Counted from the stretch's first letter, positions 1-10,375 are shown. The stretch is DNA of 64,000 nt from Agrococcus sp. ProA11 (GCF_039880525.1 NZ_CP156989.1:124001-188000); one strand, 5' to 3'. The notes: generated by a model not told the origin, from the letters alone. Program-made: numbers and translations.

Positions 1-1094
1 AGGCTGACCCGGGCGCCGAGCAGGGCCCGATCGTGATCGGCGCCGTGCTCGACATCACCGGCGTCGGCGCGAACCTCGGCGTGCCCGAGCAGAACACGCT
101 CAACATGCTCGCCGACCAGCTCAACGAGGATGGCGGCATCGACGGCCGCGAGGTCGAGCTCATCGTGCTCGACAACCAGTCGACCGAGGACGGCGCCGCA
201 CGTGCGACCACCGAGCTGATCGAGAACGAGGGCGCGCACCTCATCATCGGCGCGAGCCGCACGGGCCCCAGCCTGGCGATGCGCCCGATCGTGGAGCAGG
301 CGCAGATCCCGACCATCTCCATCGCCGCGAACGCCGCGATCGTCGAGGGCTCCGAGTGGATCTTCAAGACCGCGCAGAATGACGTCGTCGTGATCGAGAA
401 CATCCTCGACGACATGGAGTCGAAGGGCTACGAGACCGTCGCCCTCGCCCGCGACGCGACCGGCTTCGGTGAGGGCATCTCCGAGATGATCACCGAGCTC
501 GGCGCCGAGCGCGGCATCGAGCTCGTCGCCACCGAGGCGTTCGAGCCGAGCGCGACCGACTACACCGCGCAGTTCACGAACATCCGCAACGCTGGCGCCG
601 ACGCCAACATCATCTGGGGCATCACGCCGTCGGCCGGCCTCGCGCAAGCCGCCTACACCCAGCTCGGCATCGAGGCGCCCGTCTACCAGTCGCACGGTGT
701 CGCGAACTCGGCGTTCTTCGAGGCGGCCGGCGACTCCGCCGAGGGCGTGCTCGCCCCCATGGGCCGCCTGCTCGTCTCCGACCAGCTGCCCTCGGACGAC
801 CCGCAGCTCGAGGTCATCGACGCGTTCATCGCCGACTACACCGAGGCGTACGGCGAGGCCCCGTCGTCCTTCGCCGGGCACGCGTACGACGCCTGGATGA
901 TCGGCGTCGCGGCGCTTGAGGAGGCCGGCACGGATCCCGCCGCGCTGCGCGACGCGATCGAGGGCACCTCCGAGTTCGTCGGCATCTCGGGCATCTTCAC
1001 GATGACCCCCGAGAACCACTCGGGTCTTGAGGCTGACGCGCTGATCCTCGCTGAGGCGCGCGACGGTCGCTGGAACCTCGCAGACGGCCAGTAG
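1..1094 (+). CDS. ABC importer substrate-binding protein, branched-chain amino acid type (5' end cut)
   Basis: Periplasmic-binding-protein fold of the Leu/Ile/Val (LivJ/LivK, type 1) family, expected to be lipid-anchored outside the membrane and to deliver substrate to the permeases encoded next. The frame is open from base 3 and reads ADPGAEQGPIVIGAVLDITG, so the signal peptide and true start lie upstream of the window; the GTG at 33 is internal. Family hallmarks are an N-terminal strand followed by GVGANLGVPEQNTLNML, the Asn-Gln-Asp-Gly region before residue 50, and LIIGASRTGPSLAMRPIVEQ. The stop at 1092-1094 is 12 bases before livH and the genes form one operon. The exact ligand cannot be read from sequence; amides, urea and aromatic acids are also transported by this family. 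Confidence 0.9.
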   Translation, partial: ADPGAEQGPIVIGAVLDITGVGANLGVPEQNTLNMLADQLNEDGGIDGREVELIVLDNQSTEDGAARATTELIENEGAHLIIGASRTGPSLAMRPIVEQAQIPTISIAANAAIVEGSEWIFKTAQNDVVVIENILDDMESKGYETVALARDATGFGEGISEMITELGAERGIELVATEAFEPSATDYTAQFTNIRNAGADANIIWGITPSAGLAQAAYTQLGIEAPVYQSHGVANSAFFEAAGDSAEGVLAPMGRLLVSDQLPSDDPQLEVIDAFIADYTEAYGEAPSSFAGHAYDAWMIGVAALEEAGTDPAALRDAIEGTSEFVGISGIFTMTPENHSGLEADALILAEARDGRWNLADGQ

Positions 1095-1106
1095 GAGAGG
1101 CGCTCG

Positions 1107-1979
1107 GTGCTCACCGATTTCCTGCAGCTGACCGTCGCCGGTCTCTCACAGGGCAGCGTCTACGCGCTGCTCGCCGTGGGGCTCATCGCGACGTACACCG
1201 TGCGACACGTCATCAACATCGCGCAGGGAGACTTCGCAACGCTCGCGGGGCTCAGCGCGATCTCGATGGTGGCGGCGGGAGTCCCACTGCTCCTGGCGGT
1301 GGTGCTGGCGCTCGCGACGGTCACGCTCGCATCGGTGCTCATCGAGCGACTCATCATCGCGAGGGTCAAGAATCTGACGACCCTCGTCTCGATGATCCTC
1401 ACCCTCGGCGTCTCCACGCTGCTGCAGGCATGCATGCTGCTCGCGTGGGGCGCCGAGGGGCGTCGACTCACGCCGTTCCCCGGCTCGGACATCACGCTCG
1501 GCGGTGTCAGCATCCGCTCGCAGGAGCTGTGGATGCTCGCCGCGCTCGTCGTCGTCGGCGGCGGCATCCTGCTCTTCTATGAGAAGACCCGGTTCGGCAA
1601 GGCGCTCCGCGCCGTCGCCGAGCAGCCGGTGGCCGCCCGCATCGTCGGCATCTCGCCGGCGGTCGCCTCGATGGTCGCCTTCGGCATCGCCGGGCTGGCG
1701 GGCGCGAGCGCCGGCCTGGCCTCCTCACCGCTGCACCTGTCGCTCTGGTCCGCTGGCCTGCTGCTGGGCCTCAAGGGCTTCGTCGCGGCAGTGCTCGGCG
1801 GTCTCGTCTCCTTCCGTGCGGCAATCATCGGCGGCCTGCTGCTCGGCATGCTCGAGTCGTACGTCGCCGGTTACCTCGACTCGGGGCTCCGCGACGGCGT
1901 CGCCTTCCTCGTGCTCATCCTGGTGCTCATCATCCGCCCGGCCGGCCTCGTGCTGCGCCCAGTCCACTCGAGGGTGTGA
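1107..1979 (+). CDS. livH: LivH-type branched-chain amino acid ABC permease
   Basis: Integral membrane permease of 290 aa, the usual LivH length, with about eight hydrophobic segments. The N-terminus (GLSQGSVYALLAVGLIATYT, then HVINIAQGDFATLAG) is the family signature, and EKTRFGKALRAVAEQPVAARIVGI is the cytoplasmic EAA-like loop that docks with the ATPase. The GTG start at 1107 has AGGAG 8 bases upstream. The 3' end overlaps the next gene by four bases (GTGA), so the two should be translationally coupled. It would pair with the LivM half of the next protein to form the translocation pore. Confidence 0.93.
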   Translation: MLTDFLQLTVAGLSQGSVYALLAVGLIATYTVRHVINIAQGDFATLAGLSAISMVAAGVPLLLAVVLALATVTLASVLIERLIIARVKNLTTLVSMILTLGVSTLLQACMLLAWGAEGRRLTPFPGSDITLGGVSIRSQELWMLAALVVVGGGILLFYEKTRFGKALRAVAEQPVAARIVGISPAVASMVAFGIAGLAGASAGLASSPLHLSLWSAGLLLGLKGFVAAVLGGLVSFRAAIIGGLLLGMLESYVAGYLDSGLRDGVAFLVLILVLIIRPAGLVLRPVHSRV

Positions 1980-3939
1980 CCATGACCGCTCCTCTCACCC
2001 CCGCCAAGGCCGGATTCTTCTCCGGCCAGCGAGTCATGTGGCTCGGCATCATCGCCCTTGTGCTCGCGCTCGTGGCGATCCCGTTCGTGTCGTCGTCGCA
2101 GATGCTCTCGATCGCCGTGTTCGCGGCCATCTTCGCGCTGCCGGCGATCGGCCTGTCGCTGCTCATGGGCCTCGCCGGCCAGGTGAGTCTCGGCCAGGCA
2201 GCGTTCTTCGCGATCGCCGCGTACACGCACGCGATCCTGATCGAGCGCTACGAGGTGCCCGATCTGGTCGCCGCGATCGCCGCGATCGCGCTCGCGATGC
2301 TCGTCGCGCTGCTCGTGGGGCTGCCGCTGCTGCGGCTGCGCGGCCACTTCCTGGCGCTGGCGACGCTCGGCCTCGGCTTCATCGTCATGATCGTCGCGCG
2401 CGAGTCCGACTTCACGGGTCGCACGACCGGCATCTACGGCTTCGACCGCCCCACCGTCTTCGGCATCTCGATCGACAACAACGGCTACTTCTTCCTCTTC
2501 GTCGCACCCTTCGTCGTGATCGCGATGATCCTGGCGCTCAACCTCACCCGCTCACGCGCGGGGCGCGCGCTGTCGTCGGTGAACGACTCCGAGCTGGCGG
2601 CCGAGTCGCTGGGCGTCAACACCTACATCCTGCGCCTGAAGGTCTTCGTGCTCTCGGCGGCCTTCGCGGGCCTCGGTGGCGTCTTCTACGCCTACCAGGT
2701 GCGCGTCGTCTCGCCGCAGGTGGCGGAGTTCCACCTCTCGGTCGAGTTCCTGCTGATGGTCGTGCTCGGTGGCCTCGGCTCGGTGTGGGGCGCGCTCTTC
2801 GGCGCATTCATCGTCGAGCTGCTCTCCGAGGGCCTGCGCGCGCTCATCCCCGCGCTCATCCCCGGCGCGAGCGGCCAGGTGCAGCTGATCGGCTACGGCG
2901 CCGTGCTCATCCTCGTCATCCTGGTGCTGCCGGGCGGGCTCGTCGGTGCCGTCAAGCAGCTCACGCAGCGGCTGAAGCCGCGGCGCGGCGCCGCGACGAA
3001 GCCGGTCGAGCCGAGCGGCGAGGCGGCACCGCCCACGCGGGCGTTCAGCGCGCAGCTGCCGAGCGAGGAGGCTGCCGAGATCGACGCGGAGGTCGACGAG
3101 GCCGCGACGGCGCTGCCGCCCATGTCGACGCCCGTGCCCGCGGGCGAGACTATCCTGCGGCTCGAGGGCCTGACGAAGCGCTACGGCGGCGTGGTCGCGG
3201 TCGACGACGTCACGCTCGAGATCCCGGCGGGACGCATCACGGGCCTCATCGGGCCGAACGGCGCCGGCAAGACCACGTGCTTCAACATGATCTCCGGCGC
3301 CATCGCACCCACGAGCGGCACCGTGACCTTCCTGGGTCGGGAGATCCAGGGCAAGAAGCCGCACGTCGCCGCGGAGGAGGGTCTCACTCGCACGTTCCAG
3401 AACCTGCAGGTGTTCGCCTCCAGCGACGTCCTCGGCAACGTCTACATGGGCCGCTACCGGCTGGGACGTGCGGGCATCATCCGCGGCATGCTCGGCCTGC
3501 AGGGCGCCGAGCAGCGGCGCCACGAGGAGACCGCGCGGTCGATCCTCGACGCCCTCCGACTCGGTGACGTCGCCACGACCCCCGCGGCCGACCTGCCCTT
3601 CGGTCGCCAGCGCATGATGGAGGTCTGCCGGGCGCTCGCGCTCGAGCCGGCCCTGCTGCTGCTGGACGAGCCGATGGCGGGGCTCTCCGGCCGTGAGCGC
3701 GAGGTGCTCGCCGAGCTGCTCCGCTCGCTGCGCGACGCCGGTCTCACGATCGTGCTGGTCGAGCACGACGTGGCGCAGGTCATGTCGCTCGCCGACCACG
3801 TCGCCGTGCTCGACGACGGCGAGCTCATCGCGCTCGGCGTGCCGGAGGAGGTGCGCAACGATCCGAAGGTGATCAGCGCCTACCTCGGCACGGATGTGGA
3901 AGACGCCGAGCAGGAGCTCGGACAGCTGGGGGGGAACGC

Positions 3940-3943
<4 letters not shown>
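1976..3943 (+). CDS. livM-livG: Fused LivM permease - LivG ATPase of branched-chain amino acid ABC importer
   Basis: A 655-aa protein joining two subunits that are usually separate. Residues 1 to about 330 are a LivM permease (LSLLMGLAGQVSLGQAAFFA, the EAA loop near NDSELAAESLGVN, and VLGGLGSVWGALFGAFIVE). An acidic, Ala/Glu-rich linker of about 60 residues follows. From about residue 391 there is a LivG ATPase with Walker A GPNGAGKTT, the LivG-type signature LPFGRQRMMEVCRAL, Walker B LLLLDEPMAGLS and the H-loop LVEHDVAQV. GTG 1976 overlaps the livH stop; ATG 1982 is an alternative start. The gene overlaps livF by ATGA. No stop or frameshift separates the two halves, so the fusion looks genuine. 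Confidence 0.9.
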
Positions 3944-4644
<701 letters not shown>

Positions 4645-5014
4645 TCGCCGATCGCTGCCGTGGAGCGCGCGCAGCCGCTGTCGCTCGGTGAACGCCAGCC
4701 GCTCGGTGGCCGCAACAGTTCGCGCACGACGTCGAGCGACAGGTCGAGGTGCCGATCGGCGAGCGAACACGTCGCCCATCCGCGCGCCGAGAATCACGGT
4801 CTCCGTGCGATCGACGAGTGCGCGCTCGAGCGCGGCCCGCTGCTCCTCGGTCGCCAGCGCACGCACATCCCCAGGAGCTCATCCGCGGTGACGGAGGCTC
4901 GTGCACTCGGCATGACGGCAGGCTCGCACGCGGATCACCGGTGCACAAGCGTCACTCAGCATTGCGGCGTACGGTCCCGCACGTACCCCGATCACACACG
5001 AGAAGGAGACATCG
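4645..5014. other. Gene-free 370-bp gap between livF and the pfpI-like gene
   Basis: I see no intact gene here. On the minus strand near 4770-4866 a stretch reads like ordinary protein (MRALATEEQRAALERALVDR, then ETVILGARMGDVF). After a frame change it continues as LADRHLDLSLDVVRELLRPP towards 4700. This may be a frameshifted gene remnant. The right end supplies the ribosome binding site AAGGAGA, 6 bases before the ATG at 5015. Confidence 0.4.
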
Positions 5015-5554
5015 ATGGCAGACATCACCGGCAAGAAGGTCGCGTTCGTGCTCACGAACGGGTTCGAGGATTCCGAGCTCACCAGCCCGTGGGATGCGGT
5101 GCAGGGCGCGGGAGGATCGGCGACGCTGATCGCGCCCGAGGCTGGCGAGGTGGAGGGCAAGAAGGGCCACACGCAGTCGGTCGACGCGGTCGTTGCAGAT
5201 GTCGCGGCATCCGACTTCGACGCCCTGGTGCTGCCGGGTGGCGTCGTGAACGCCGATCACCTGCGGATGGATGAGGACGCCGTCGCGCTGGTGCGCGGCT
5301 TCGTCGAAGCGGGCAAGCCGATCGGCGTGATCTGCCACGGCTCCTGGATCCTCATCGAGGCCGGCGCGGTCGACGGTCGCACCATCACCAGCTACCCGAG
5401 CCTCAAGACCGATCTGCAGAACGCCGGCGCCACCTGGGTCGACCAGGAGGTCGTGACGGATCAGGGGCTCGTGTCGAGCCGCACGCCGGATGACCTGCCG
5501 GCGTTCAACGCGAAGATCCTGGAGGAGTTCGCGGAGGGCGTGCACGCAGGCTGA
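5015..5554 (+). CDS. DJ-1/PfpI family protein (YhbO-like)
   Basis: A 179-aa cytoplasmic protein of the class I glutamine amidotransferase-like DJ-1/PfpI family. Members are described as deglycases, stress chaperones or intracellular peptidases, and the true activity is debated. The nucleophile elbow is GVICHGSW with the reactive Cys followed by His. The family signatures LVLPGGVVNADHLR and TSYPSLKTDLQNAGATWVD are present. The start ATG has an AAGGAGA site. It stands alone, followed by a hairpin at 5567-5609. Confidence 0.88.
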   Translation: MADITGKKVAFVLTNGFEDSELTSPWDAVQGAGGSATLIAPEAGEVEGKKGHTQSVDAVVADVAASDFDALVLPGGVVNADHLRMDEDAVALVRGFVEAGKPIGVICHGSWILIEAGAVDGRTITSYPSLKTDLQNAGATWVDQEVVTDQGLVSSRTPDDLPAFNAKILEEFAEGVHAG

Positions 5555-5566
5555 TGGCGACCGCTG

Positions 5567-5609
5567 CGCGGATGGCGCTCGACGGCACGTGCCGCGGGCG
5601 CCATCCGCG
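5567..5609 (+). terminator. Hairpin after the pfpI-like gene
   Basis: A perfect 12-bp inverted repeat (CGCGGATGGCGC at 5567-5578 with its complement at 5598-5609) encloses the self-complementary 12-mer CGGCACGTGCCG. It sits 13 bases past the stop codon. There is no T tract, so termination efficiency is uncertain. Confidence 0.55.
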
Positions 5610-5689
5610 AGCGGTGTGCGTGTCGGCACTCGCGGCATGGCCGGGCTAGCATCGGCGGTTGGTGCAGAGGACGCGGGACGGAGCGCTCG

Positions 5690-6466
5690 ATGGAAGTTGT
5701 GATCACCGATGCCGATGCGATCGGCGCGCTCGTCGCCGACGAGGTGCAGGCGCTGCTTGAGCGCAAGGCCGACGCGGTGCTCGGGCTGGCGACCGGATCC
5801 AGCCCGCTGCGGGTCTACGACGAGCTCGCCGCGCGCGTGGACGCGGGCTCGCTCTCGTTCGCCCGCGCTCGCGGCTTCACGCTCGACGAGTACGTCGGGC
5901 TGCCCGAGGGCGATCCTCGCTCGTATCGCGCGGTCATCGACGAGGAACTCGTCTCCCGTGTCGACTTCGCCCCGGGGGCGGTGCGCGGCCCCGACGGCAC
6001 CGCCGCCGACCTCGACGCCGCCTGCGTCGACTACGAGCGACGCATCGCCGGGGCCGGGGGCATCGATCTGCAGATCCTCGGCGTCGGCACGACCGGCCAC
6101 ATCGCGTTCAACGAGCCCTCCTCGTCGTTGGCCTCGCGCACGCGCGTGAAGACGCTCACCGCCCAGACGCGGCGCGACAACGCCCGCTTCTTCGATGGCG
6201 ACATCGACGCCGTGCCGCGGCACTGTCTCACGCAGGGGCTCGGGACGATCCTCGAATCCCGGCAGGCGGTGCTGATCGCAACCGGGTCGGCCAAGGCCGC
6301 CGCCGTGCGCGAGATGGTCGAGGGCTCGATCTCGGCACGCTGGCCCTGCACGGCGCTGCAGCTGCATCCGAACGTCACGGTGTACCTCGACGAGGCCGCC
6401 GCTGCCGAGCTCGAGCTCGCCGACTACTACCGCGAGGTGGTGGCGCACCGCAGCGCGGTGCAGTGA
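5690..6466 (+). CDS. nagB: Glucosamine-6-phosphate deaminase
   Basis: Converts glucosamine-6-phosphate to fructose-6-phosphate and ammonia in amino-sugar catabolism. The 258-aa length matches the family. Visible motifs are the phosphate/sugar-binding LGLATGSSPLRVYDEL, the catalytic Asp region GFTLDEYVGLP, the catalytic His-Glu motif GTTGHIAFNEPSSSLASRTR and QTRRDNARFF. The start MEVVITDAD is typical of NagB and has GGACGGAG upstream. No nagA or sugar transporter lies beside it, so it appears to be a stand-alone gene. Confidence 0.93.
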   Translation: MEVVITDADAIGALVADEVQALLERKADAVLGLATGSSPLRVYDELAARVDAGSLSFARARGFTLDEYVGLPEGDPRSYRAVIDEELVSRVDFAPGAVRGPDGTAADLDAACVDYERRIAGAGGIDLQILGVGTTGHIAFNEPSSSLASRTRVKTLTAQTRRDNARFFDGDIDAVPRHCLTQGLGTILESRQAVLIATGSAKAAAVREMVEGSISARWPCTALQLHPNVTVYLDEAAAAELELADYYREVVAHRSAVQ

Positions 6467-6499
6467 TCGAGGTTGGGGACTGACCGCGACGCTCGCACG

Positions 6500-7333
6500 T
6501 CAGCCGTCGGCGAAGACGGGCTCGAAGAACCGGAAGAGCTGCTCAGCGATCGCCTCGGGATGCGTCAACGGGCCCGTATGGCCAGCGCCGGGGATCGTGA
6601 CTGCACGCGCGTCGCGCACGTGATCGATCACGTGCTGCGCGCTGGCCTGCATGAACGTCCCCGTTTGCGAGCCATGCAGCACGAGCACGGGCGCACGGAT
6701 GGCGCCGAGCACCTCCGGTTCCTCCGGCATGCGGCCGCGGTAGTCCGCGAGCTGCGCGAAGACCTCCAGGAGGTGGGGTGTGTAGCGGGCCGTGGCCTCG
6801 AAGTAGCCCGCGTCGTCCGCGGCTGCGATGTCGTCGGGGGTGAAGGGGAACGCGGCGATCGCGCGCATCGCTCCCGGCAGGTCACCCTGCTCGACCAGCT
6901 CGCGGCCGCGACCGAGGCTGCCGATCAGTGCCGCGCGGTCATCCTCGTTCATCAGCATGCTCGCGACCGGCTCGTATGAGGCTGTCGCAGCGACCGCATC
7001 CAAGCGCGACGCCAAACCGAGGGCGTGACCGGCGCCGGCGGACCATCCGACGAGCGCCGTCGGTTCCCCGAGGCTCTCGATGTAGGCGGCGTAGTCCGCA
7101 CTGATCCGGTCGAGCTGCACGTTCGGGTGATCGTCGCTGCGACCCCGACCGCGCATGCTCGGCATGTGACACGTGAACCGCGTCGCAAGGAGCGGCGCGA
7201 GTGCTCGCCAGTCGACGTCACCGTCGCCCATCACCCCCTGCAGCAGCACCAACGGCGGTCCTTGACCCAGCACGGTCGCGCGGATCGCGACCCCGTCGTC
7301 GGTGATGACCTCGTGGCTTCGCTGCGCATCCAT
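6500..7333 (-). CDS. Alpha/beta hydrolase
   Basis: A 277-aa alpha/beta-hydrolase. The oxyanion region PPLVLLQGVMGDGDVDW is followed by the nucleophile elbow LVGWSAGAGHAL (Ser in G-W-S-A-G), a late acidic residue near VLVLHGSQTG and the catalytic His in IPGAGHTGPL. I chose the ATG at 7333 (MDAQRSHEV) because the upstream in-frame extension is not protein-like. Substrate is unknown. It runs convergently with nagB and downstream of the luciferase-like gene on the same strand. Confidence 0.85.
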   Translation of the reverse strand: MDAQRSHEVITDDGVAIRATVLGQGPPLVLLQGVMGDGDVDWRALAPLLATRFTCHMPSMRGRGRSDDHPNVQLDRISADYAAYIESLGEPTALVGWSAGAGHALGLASRLDAVAATASYEPVASMLMNEDDRAALIGSLGRGRELVEQGDLPGAMRAIAAFPFTPDDIAAADDAGYFEATARYTPHLLEVFAQLADYRGRMPEEPEVLGAIRAPVLVLHGSQTGTFMQASAQHVIDHVRDARAVTIPGAGHTGPLTHPEAIAEQLFRFFEPVFADG

Positions 7334-7466
7334 CGGTATGCCTCCGCAATTGTCAGCGAGAATCCTCCCGGCCGAGCTCGGGCGCAACCCCCGTCATGGG
7401 GGCCACGCCGCCATCGACTCCCACTGCGTCCCTGTCGACCGCAGCACCGTGCAGTGCGTGCGCGGC

Positions 7467-8495
7467 TCAGCCCTCGTGCCAGCCGAGCTCTCTGGCGAGC
7501 TCGCCGAGTGAGGCGAGCAGTCGCGCGTTGACGTCGTAGCCGAGCTGGCTCGGCAGCGCGAAGAGCACGGTGTCGGCCTCCTGCACGGCGTCGTCGGCGA
7601 GCAGCCGCTGGGCGACGTGCTCAGGGTCGCCCGCGTAGGTCGGGCCGCTGCGCGCCGCGCTGCCGTCGAGGTGCCCGACACCGTCCGCGCGCTGGTCGGC
7701 GAGGCCGAAGTAGCGGCGGTCGTCGTCGCTCGCGATCGGGAACGCGCTGCGTGTGACGGCGGTGCGCGGCTGCCGTGCGTGACCGCCCACGGCGTAGGCG
7801 TCGCGATAGGCGCGCACCTGGTCGGCCTGCTGCACATGGAAGGGGCGGCCGTCGTCCTGCAGCAGCAGGGTGGAGGAGAGCAGGCGGTAGCCGTGCTCGG
7901 CCGCCCACAGCCCTGAGGTGTGGTTGCCGGCGCCCCACCAGAGGCGATCGGCCAGCCCGGGGGAGTGCGGCTCGACCGGCAGGTCTGGTCCTTGGCCGAG
8001 CTCGGCCGCGCGCGCCGAGTGCGCCTGCGGCTCGCCGCGGAGGGCGCGCCGCAGGCGGGCGGCGCGGGTGCGGGCCTCGGTCGACCAGTCGCCCGCGTCG
8101 CCAAGCCCGAGGCCGAAGCGCTCTTGGCCGTCGACCGCGCGCTCGGGTGAGCCGCGCGAGATGCCCAGTTGCAGCCGGCCGTTCGTGATGAGGTCGGCGG
8201 CGCTCGCGAGCTCGGTCATCGCCAGCGGCTGTTCGTAGCGCATGTCGATCACCCCGGTGCCGAGCTCGAGCGTCGACGTGCGCGCGCCCATCGCGGCAAG
8301 CAGCGGGTACGGCGCGGCGAGCGACTGGTCGAAGTGGTGCACGCGCACCCAGGCGCCGTCGACTCCGGCCTCCTCGGCCGCCACAGCGAGGTCGACGTGC
8401 ATGCGCAGCGAATCTCCGGCCGTGGGCACGCGGGAGCCGGGCACGTCGCGATAGTGCCCGAACGAGAGGAAGCCGATGCGTTTGCGCATGCTCAC
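7467..8495 (-). CDS. Luciferase-like (LLM class) flavin-dependent oxidoreductase
   Basis: About 342 aa with the bacterial-luciferase-like TIM barrel. RIGFLSFGHY begins strand 1; VDLAVAAEEAGVDGAWVRVHHF, LELGTGVIDMRYEQP and LQLGISRGSPE are the usual FMN/F420-side motifs. Such enzymes use reduced flavin or F420 to oxidise small molecules; the substrate is not evident. The start is either GTG 8495 or ATG 8489, two codons apart. It is divergent from the symporter gene at 8637, so 8496-8636 must hold both promoters. Confidence 0.85.
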   Translation of the reverse strand: MSMRKRIGFLSFGHYRDVPGSRVPTAGDSLRMHVDLAVAAEEAGVDGAWVRVHHFDQSLAAPYPLLAAMGARTSTLELGTGVIDMRYEQPLAMTELASAADLITNGRLQLGISRGSPERAVDGQERFGLGLGDAGDWSTEARTRAARLRRALRGEPQAHSARAAELGQGPDLPVEPHSPGLADRLWWGAGNHTSGLWAAEHGYRLLSSTLLLQDDGRPFHVQQADQVRAYRDAYAVGGHARQPRTAVTRSAFPIASDDDRRYFGLADQRADGVGHLDGSAARSGPTYAGDPEHVAQRLLADDAVQEADTVLFALPSQLGYDVNARLLASLGELARELGWHEG

Positions 8496-8636
8496 TCGAA
8501 CCGGCCGCGCGTCGCGCGCATTCCATCCTCACGACGCACATGAAGATGCAAGGTCACGTAATGGATGCTATAACTGAATCTGCACCCGGGCGACGTCGCC
8601 TGGACACCCCCACCCATCGCATCCCTGAGGAGCCCT

Positions 8637-10085
8637 GTGTCCGCGACCACCCAGACTGCGTCACCGCGCGCACCCAAGAGCCGAAGCCGCGCACTGCTCG
8701 GCTCATTCGGCTTCCAGATCACCGCCGCGCTCGTGCTCGGCGTGCTGCTCGGGCTCGTCGCCCGGCAGCTCGGACCCGGCGCCGATGAGGCTCCCAACGC
8801 GCTCGCGGCGACCCTAGCCACCATCGGCTCCAGCTACGTTGCGCTGCTGAAGACCGCGGTCGTGCCGCTCATCCTCACCGCGATCATCGCCTCGATCGCG
8901 CAGCTGCGGAAGGTGCAGAACGCCGCGCGGCTCGCCGGCCAGACCCTGCTCTGGTTCGCGATCACCGCCGCCATCGCCGTCTCCATCGGCATCACGCTCG
9001 GTACCACGCTGCAGCCGGGATCCCGCATCGACACCGGCGCCCTCGAGACCGCGGAGCCCAGCCGGGTCGGCGGCTGGTGGGACTTCCTGGCCGGCCTCGT
9101 GCCGCAGAACTTCCTCGGCCTGACCGTCTCGACGCGCGTCTCCGACACCGGCGACGTCTCCTCGAGCGTCGGCTTCAACGTGCTGCAGGTGATCGTGATC
9201 GCGGCCGCGATCGGCATCGCCGCGCTCAAGCTCGGCAAGCGGGCGGAGCCGTTCCTCGACTTCACGCAGTCGGCGCTGAAGGTCATCCAGAAGGTGCTGT
9301 GGTGGATCATCCGCATCGCCCCCATCGGCACCGTCGGCCTGCTCGGCAACGCGGTCGTGCAGTACGGCTGGGAGAAGCTCGGCACCCTCGCCTGGTTCGT
9401 CGCCGCCGTCTACCTCGGCCTCGCGATCGTGCTGTTCGTCGTCTACCCGGTGCTCATCAAGACGCACGGCCTCTCGGTGCGCAAGTACTTCTCGGGCGTG
9501 TGGCCCGCGGTGCAGCTCGGCTTCGTGAGCCGCTCATCGATGGGCACGCTGCCGCTCACGCAGCGGGTCACCGAGCGCAACCTCGGCGTGCCGCGTGAGT
9601 ACGCGTCGTTCGCCGTGCCGTTCGGCTCCACCACGAAGATGGATGGCTGCGCTGCGATCTACCCGGCGATCGCCGCGATCTTCGTCGCCCAGTTCTTCGG
9701 CATCGAGCTCACGCTCATCCAGTACGTGCTGATCGCGTTCGTCTCGATCGTCGGCTCTGCAGCGACGGCCGGCACGACCGGCGCGACGGTGATGCTCACG
9801 CTCACGCTGTCAACGCTCGGCCTGCCGCTCGAGGGCGTCGGCCTGCTGCTGGCCGTCGACCCGATCCTCGACATGGGTCGCACCGCGGTCAACGTCGCCG
9901 GCCAGGCACTCGTGCCGACGATCGTCGCCAAGCGCGAGGGCATCCTCGATGTGGAGCTGTACCACGCCGACCGCGGCGACGGTCCGTTCATCGACGACGC
10001 CGACGACGAGCTCGAGGCCGGCACGGACGGCGCCGCCGACGCTGGGAACCCGGACTCGCGGCGCGAGCCCGTGCCCGCCGTCTGA
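8637..10085 (+). CDS. Dicarboxylate/amino acid:cation symporter (GltP/DctA family)
   Basis: A 482-aa secondary transporter of the DAACS family, probably importing glutamate, aspartate or C4-dicarboxylates with Na+ or H+. The serine-rich re-entrant loop (SRSSMGTLPLT), the substrate/cation motif FGSTTKMDGCA (equivalent to the usual NMDGT) and LLLAVDPILDMGRTAVNVAG are all present. About eight membrane segments are followed by an acidic C-terminal tail. The start is GTG 8637, preceded by GAGGAG. A strong inverted repeat follows the stop codon. Confidence 0.93.
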   Translation: MSATTQTASPRAPKSRSRALLGSFGFQITAALVLGVLLGLVARQLGPGADEAPNALAATLATIGSSYVALLKTAVVPLILTAIIASIAQLRKVQNAARLAGQTLLWFAITAAIAVSIGITLGTTLQPGSRIDTGALETAEPSRVGGWWDFLAGLVPQNFLGLTVSTRVSDTGDVSSSVGFNVLQVIVIAAAIGIAALKLGKRAEPFLDFTQSALKVIQKVLWWIIRIAPIGTVGLLGNAVVQYGWEKLGTLAWFVAAVYLGLAIVLFVVYPVLIKTHGLSVRKYFSGVWPAVQLGFVSRSSMGTLPLTQRVTERNLGVPREYASFAVPFGSTTKMDGCAAIYPAIAAIFVAQFFGIELTLIQYVLIAFVSIVGSAATAGTTGATVMLTLTLSTLGLPLEGVGLLLAVDPILDMGRTAVNVAGQALVPTIVAKREGILDVELYHADRGDGPFIDDADDELEAGTDGAADAGNPDSRREPVPAV

Positions 10086-10139
10086 CGGGTGCCGGGTCGC
10101 CCCGCGCGACCCGGCGCATCCGACCCCGGACCCCACGTT

Positions 10140-10192
10140 GGCAGGCGGACCCCAGATCTTGGGTCCGCCTGCCGATCTGGGGTCCGCGTGCC
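10140..10192 (+). terminator. Inverted repeat with a third overlapping arm after the symporter gene
   Basis: GGCAGGCGGACCC (10140-10152) pairs perfectly with 10161-10173 around an 8-base loop. A third copy of the arm follows at 10174-10192 and can pair with the first arm with one mismatch over 19 bases (10140-10158). Two mutually exclusive hairpins are therefore possible. The position 55 bases after the stop suggests a terminator, although there is no T tract. Confidence 0.55.
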
Positions 10193-10375
10193 GTTGCGGC
10201 ACGCGCGTTCGGCGACCCTTTGCGCCGAGTCGACCCGGTGCGCCGGGTCCGCGGAGGCAGCAGGGGTCGCCCTGGCGCCATCGGAGGGGCATGATCGGAG
10301 GCAGTGCAGCGCCGAAGCATGCCGCGCCGCGGCCGACAGCGGCGGCGCGGGGACCCGACGAGAGGAACGGCACCG

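Noticed and set aside
1504-3567. A 687-residue plus-strand frame overlapping livH and livM-livG
   Set aside because: Arg/Ser/Ala-rich out-of-frame translation of conserved transporter genes.
4952-6448. A 498-residue minus-strand frame over the pfpI-like and nagB genes
   Set aside because: The plus strand encodes two well-conserved proteins here, and the antisense translation has no recognisable domain.
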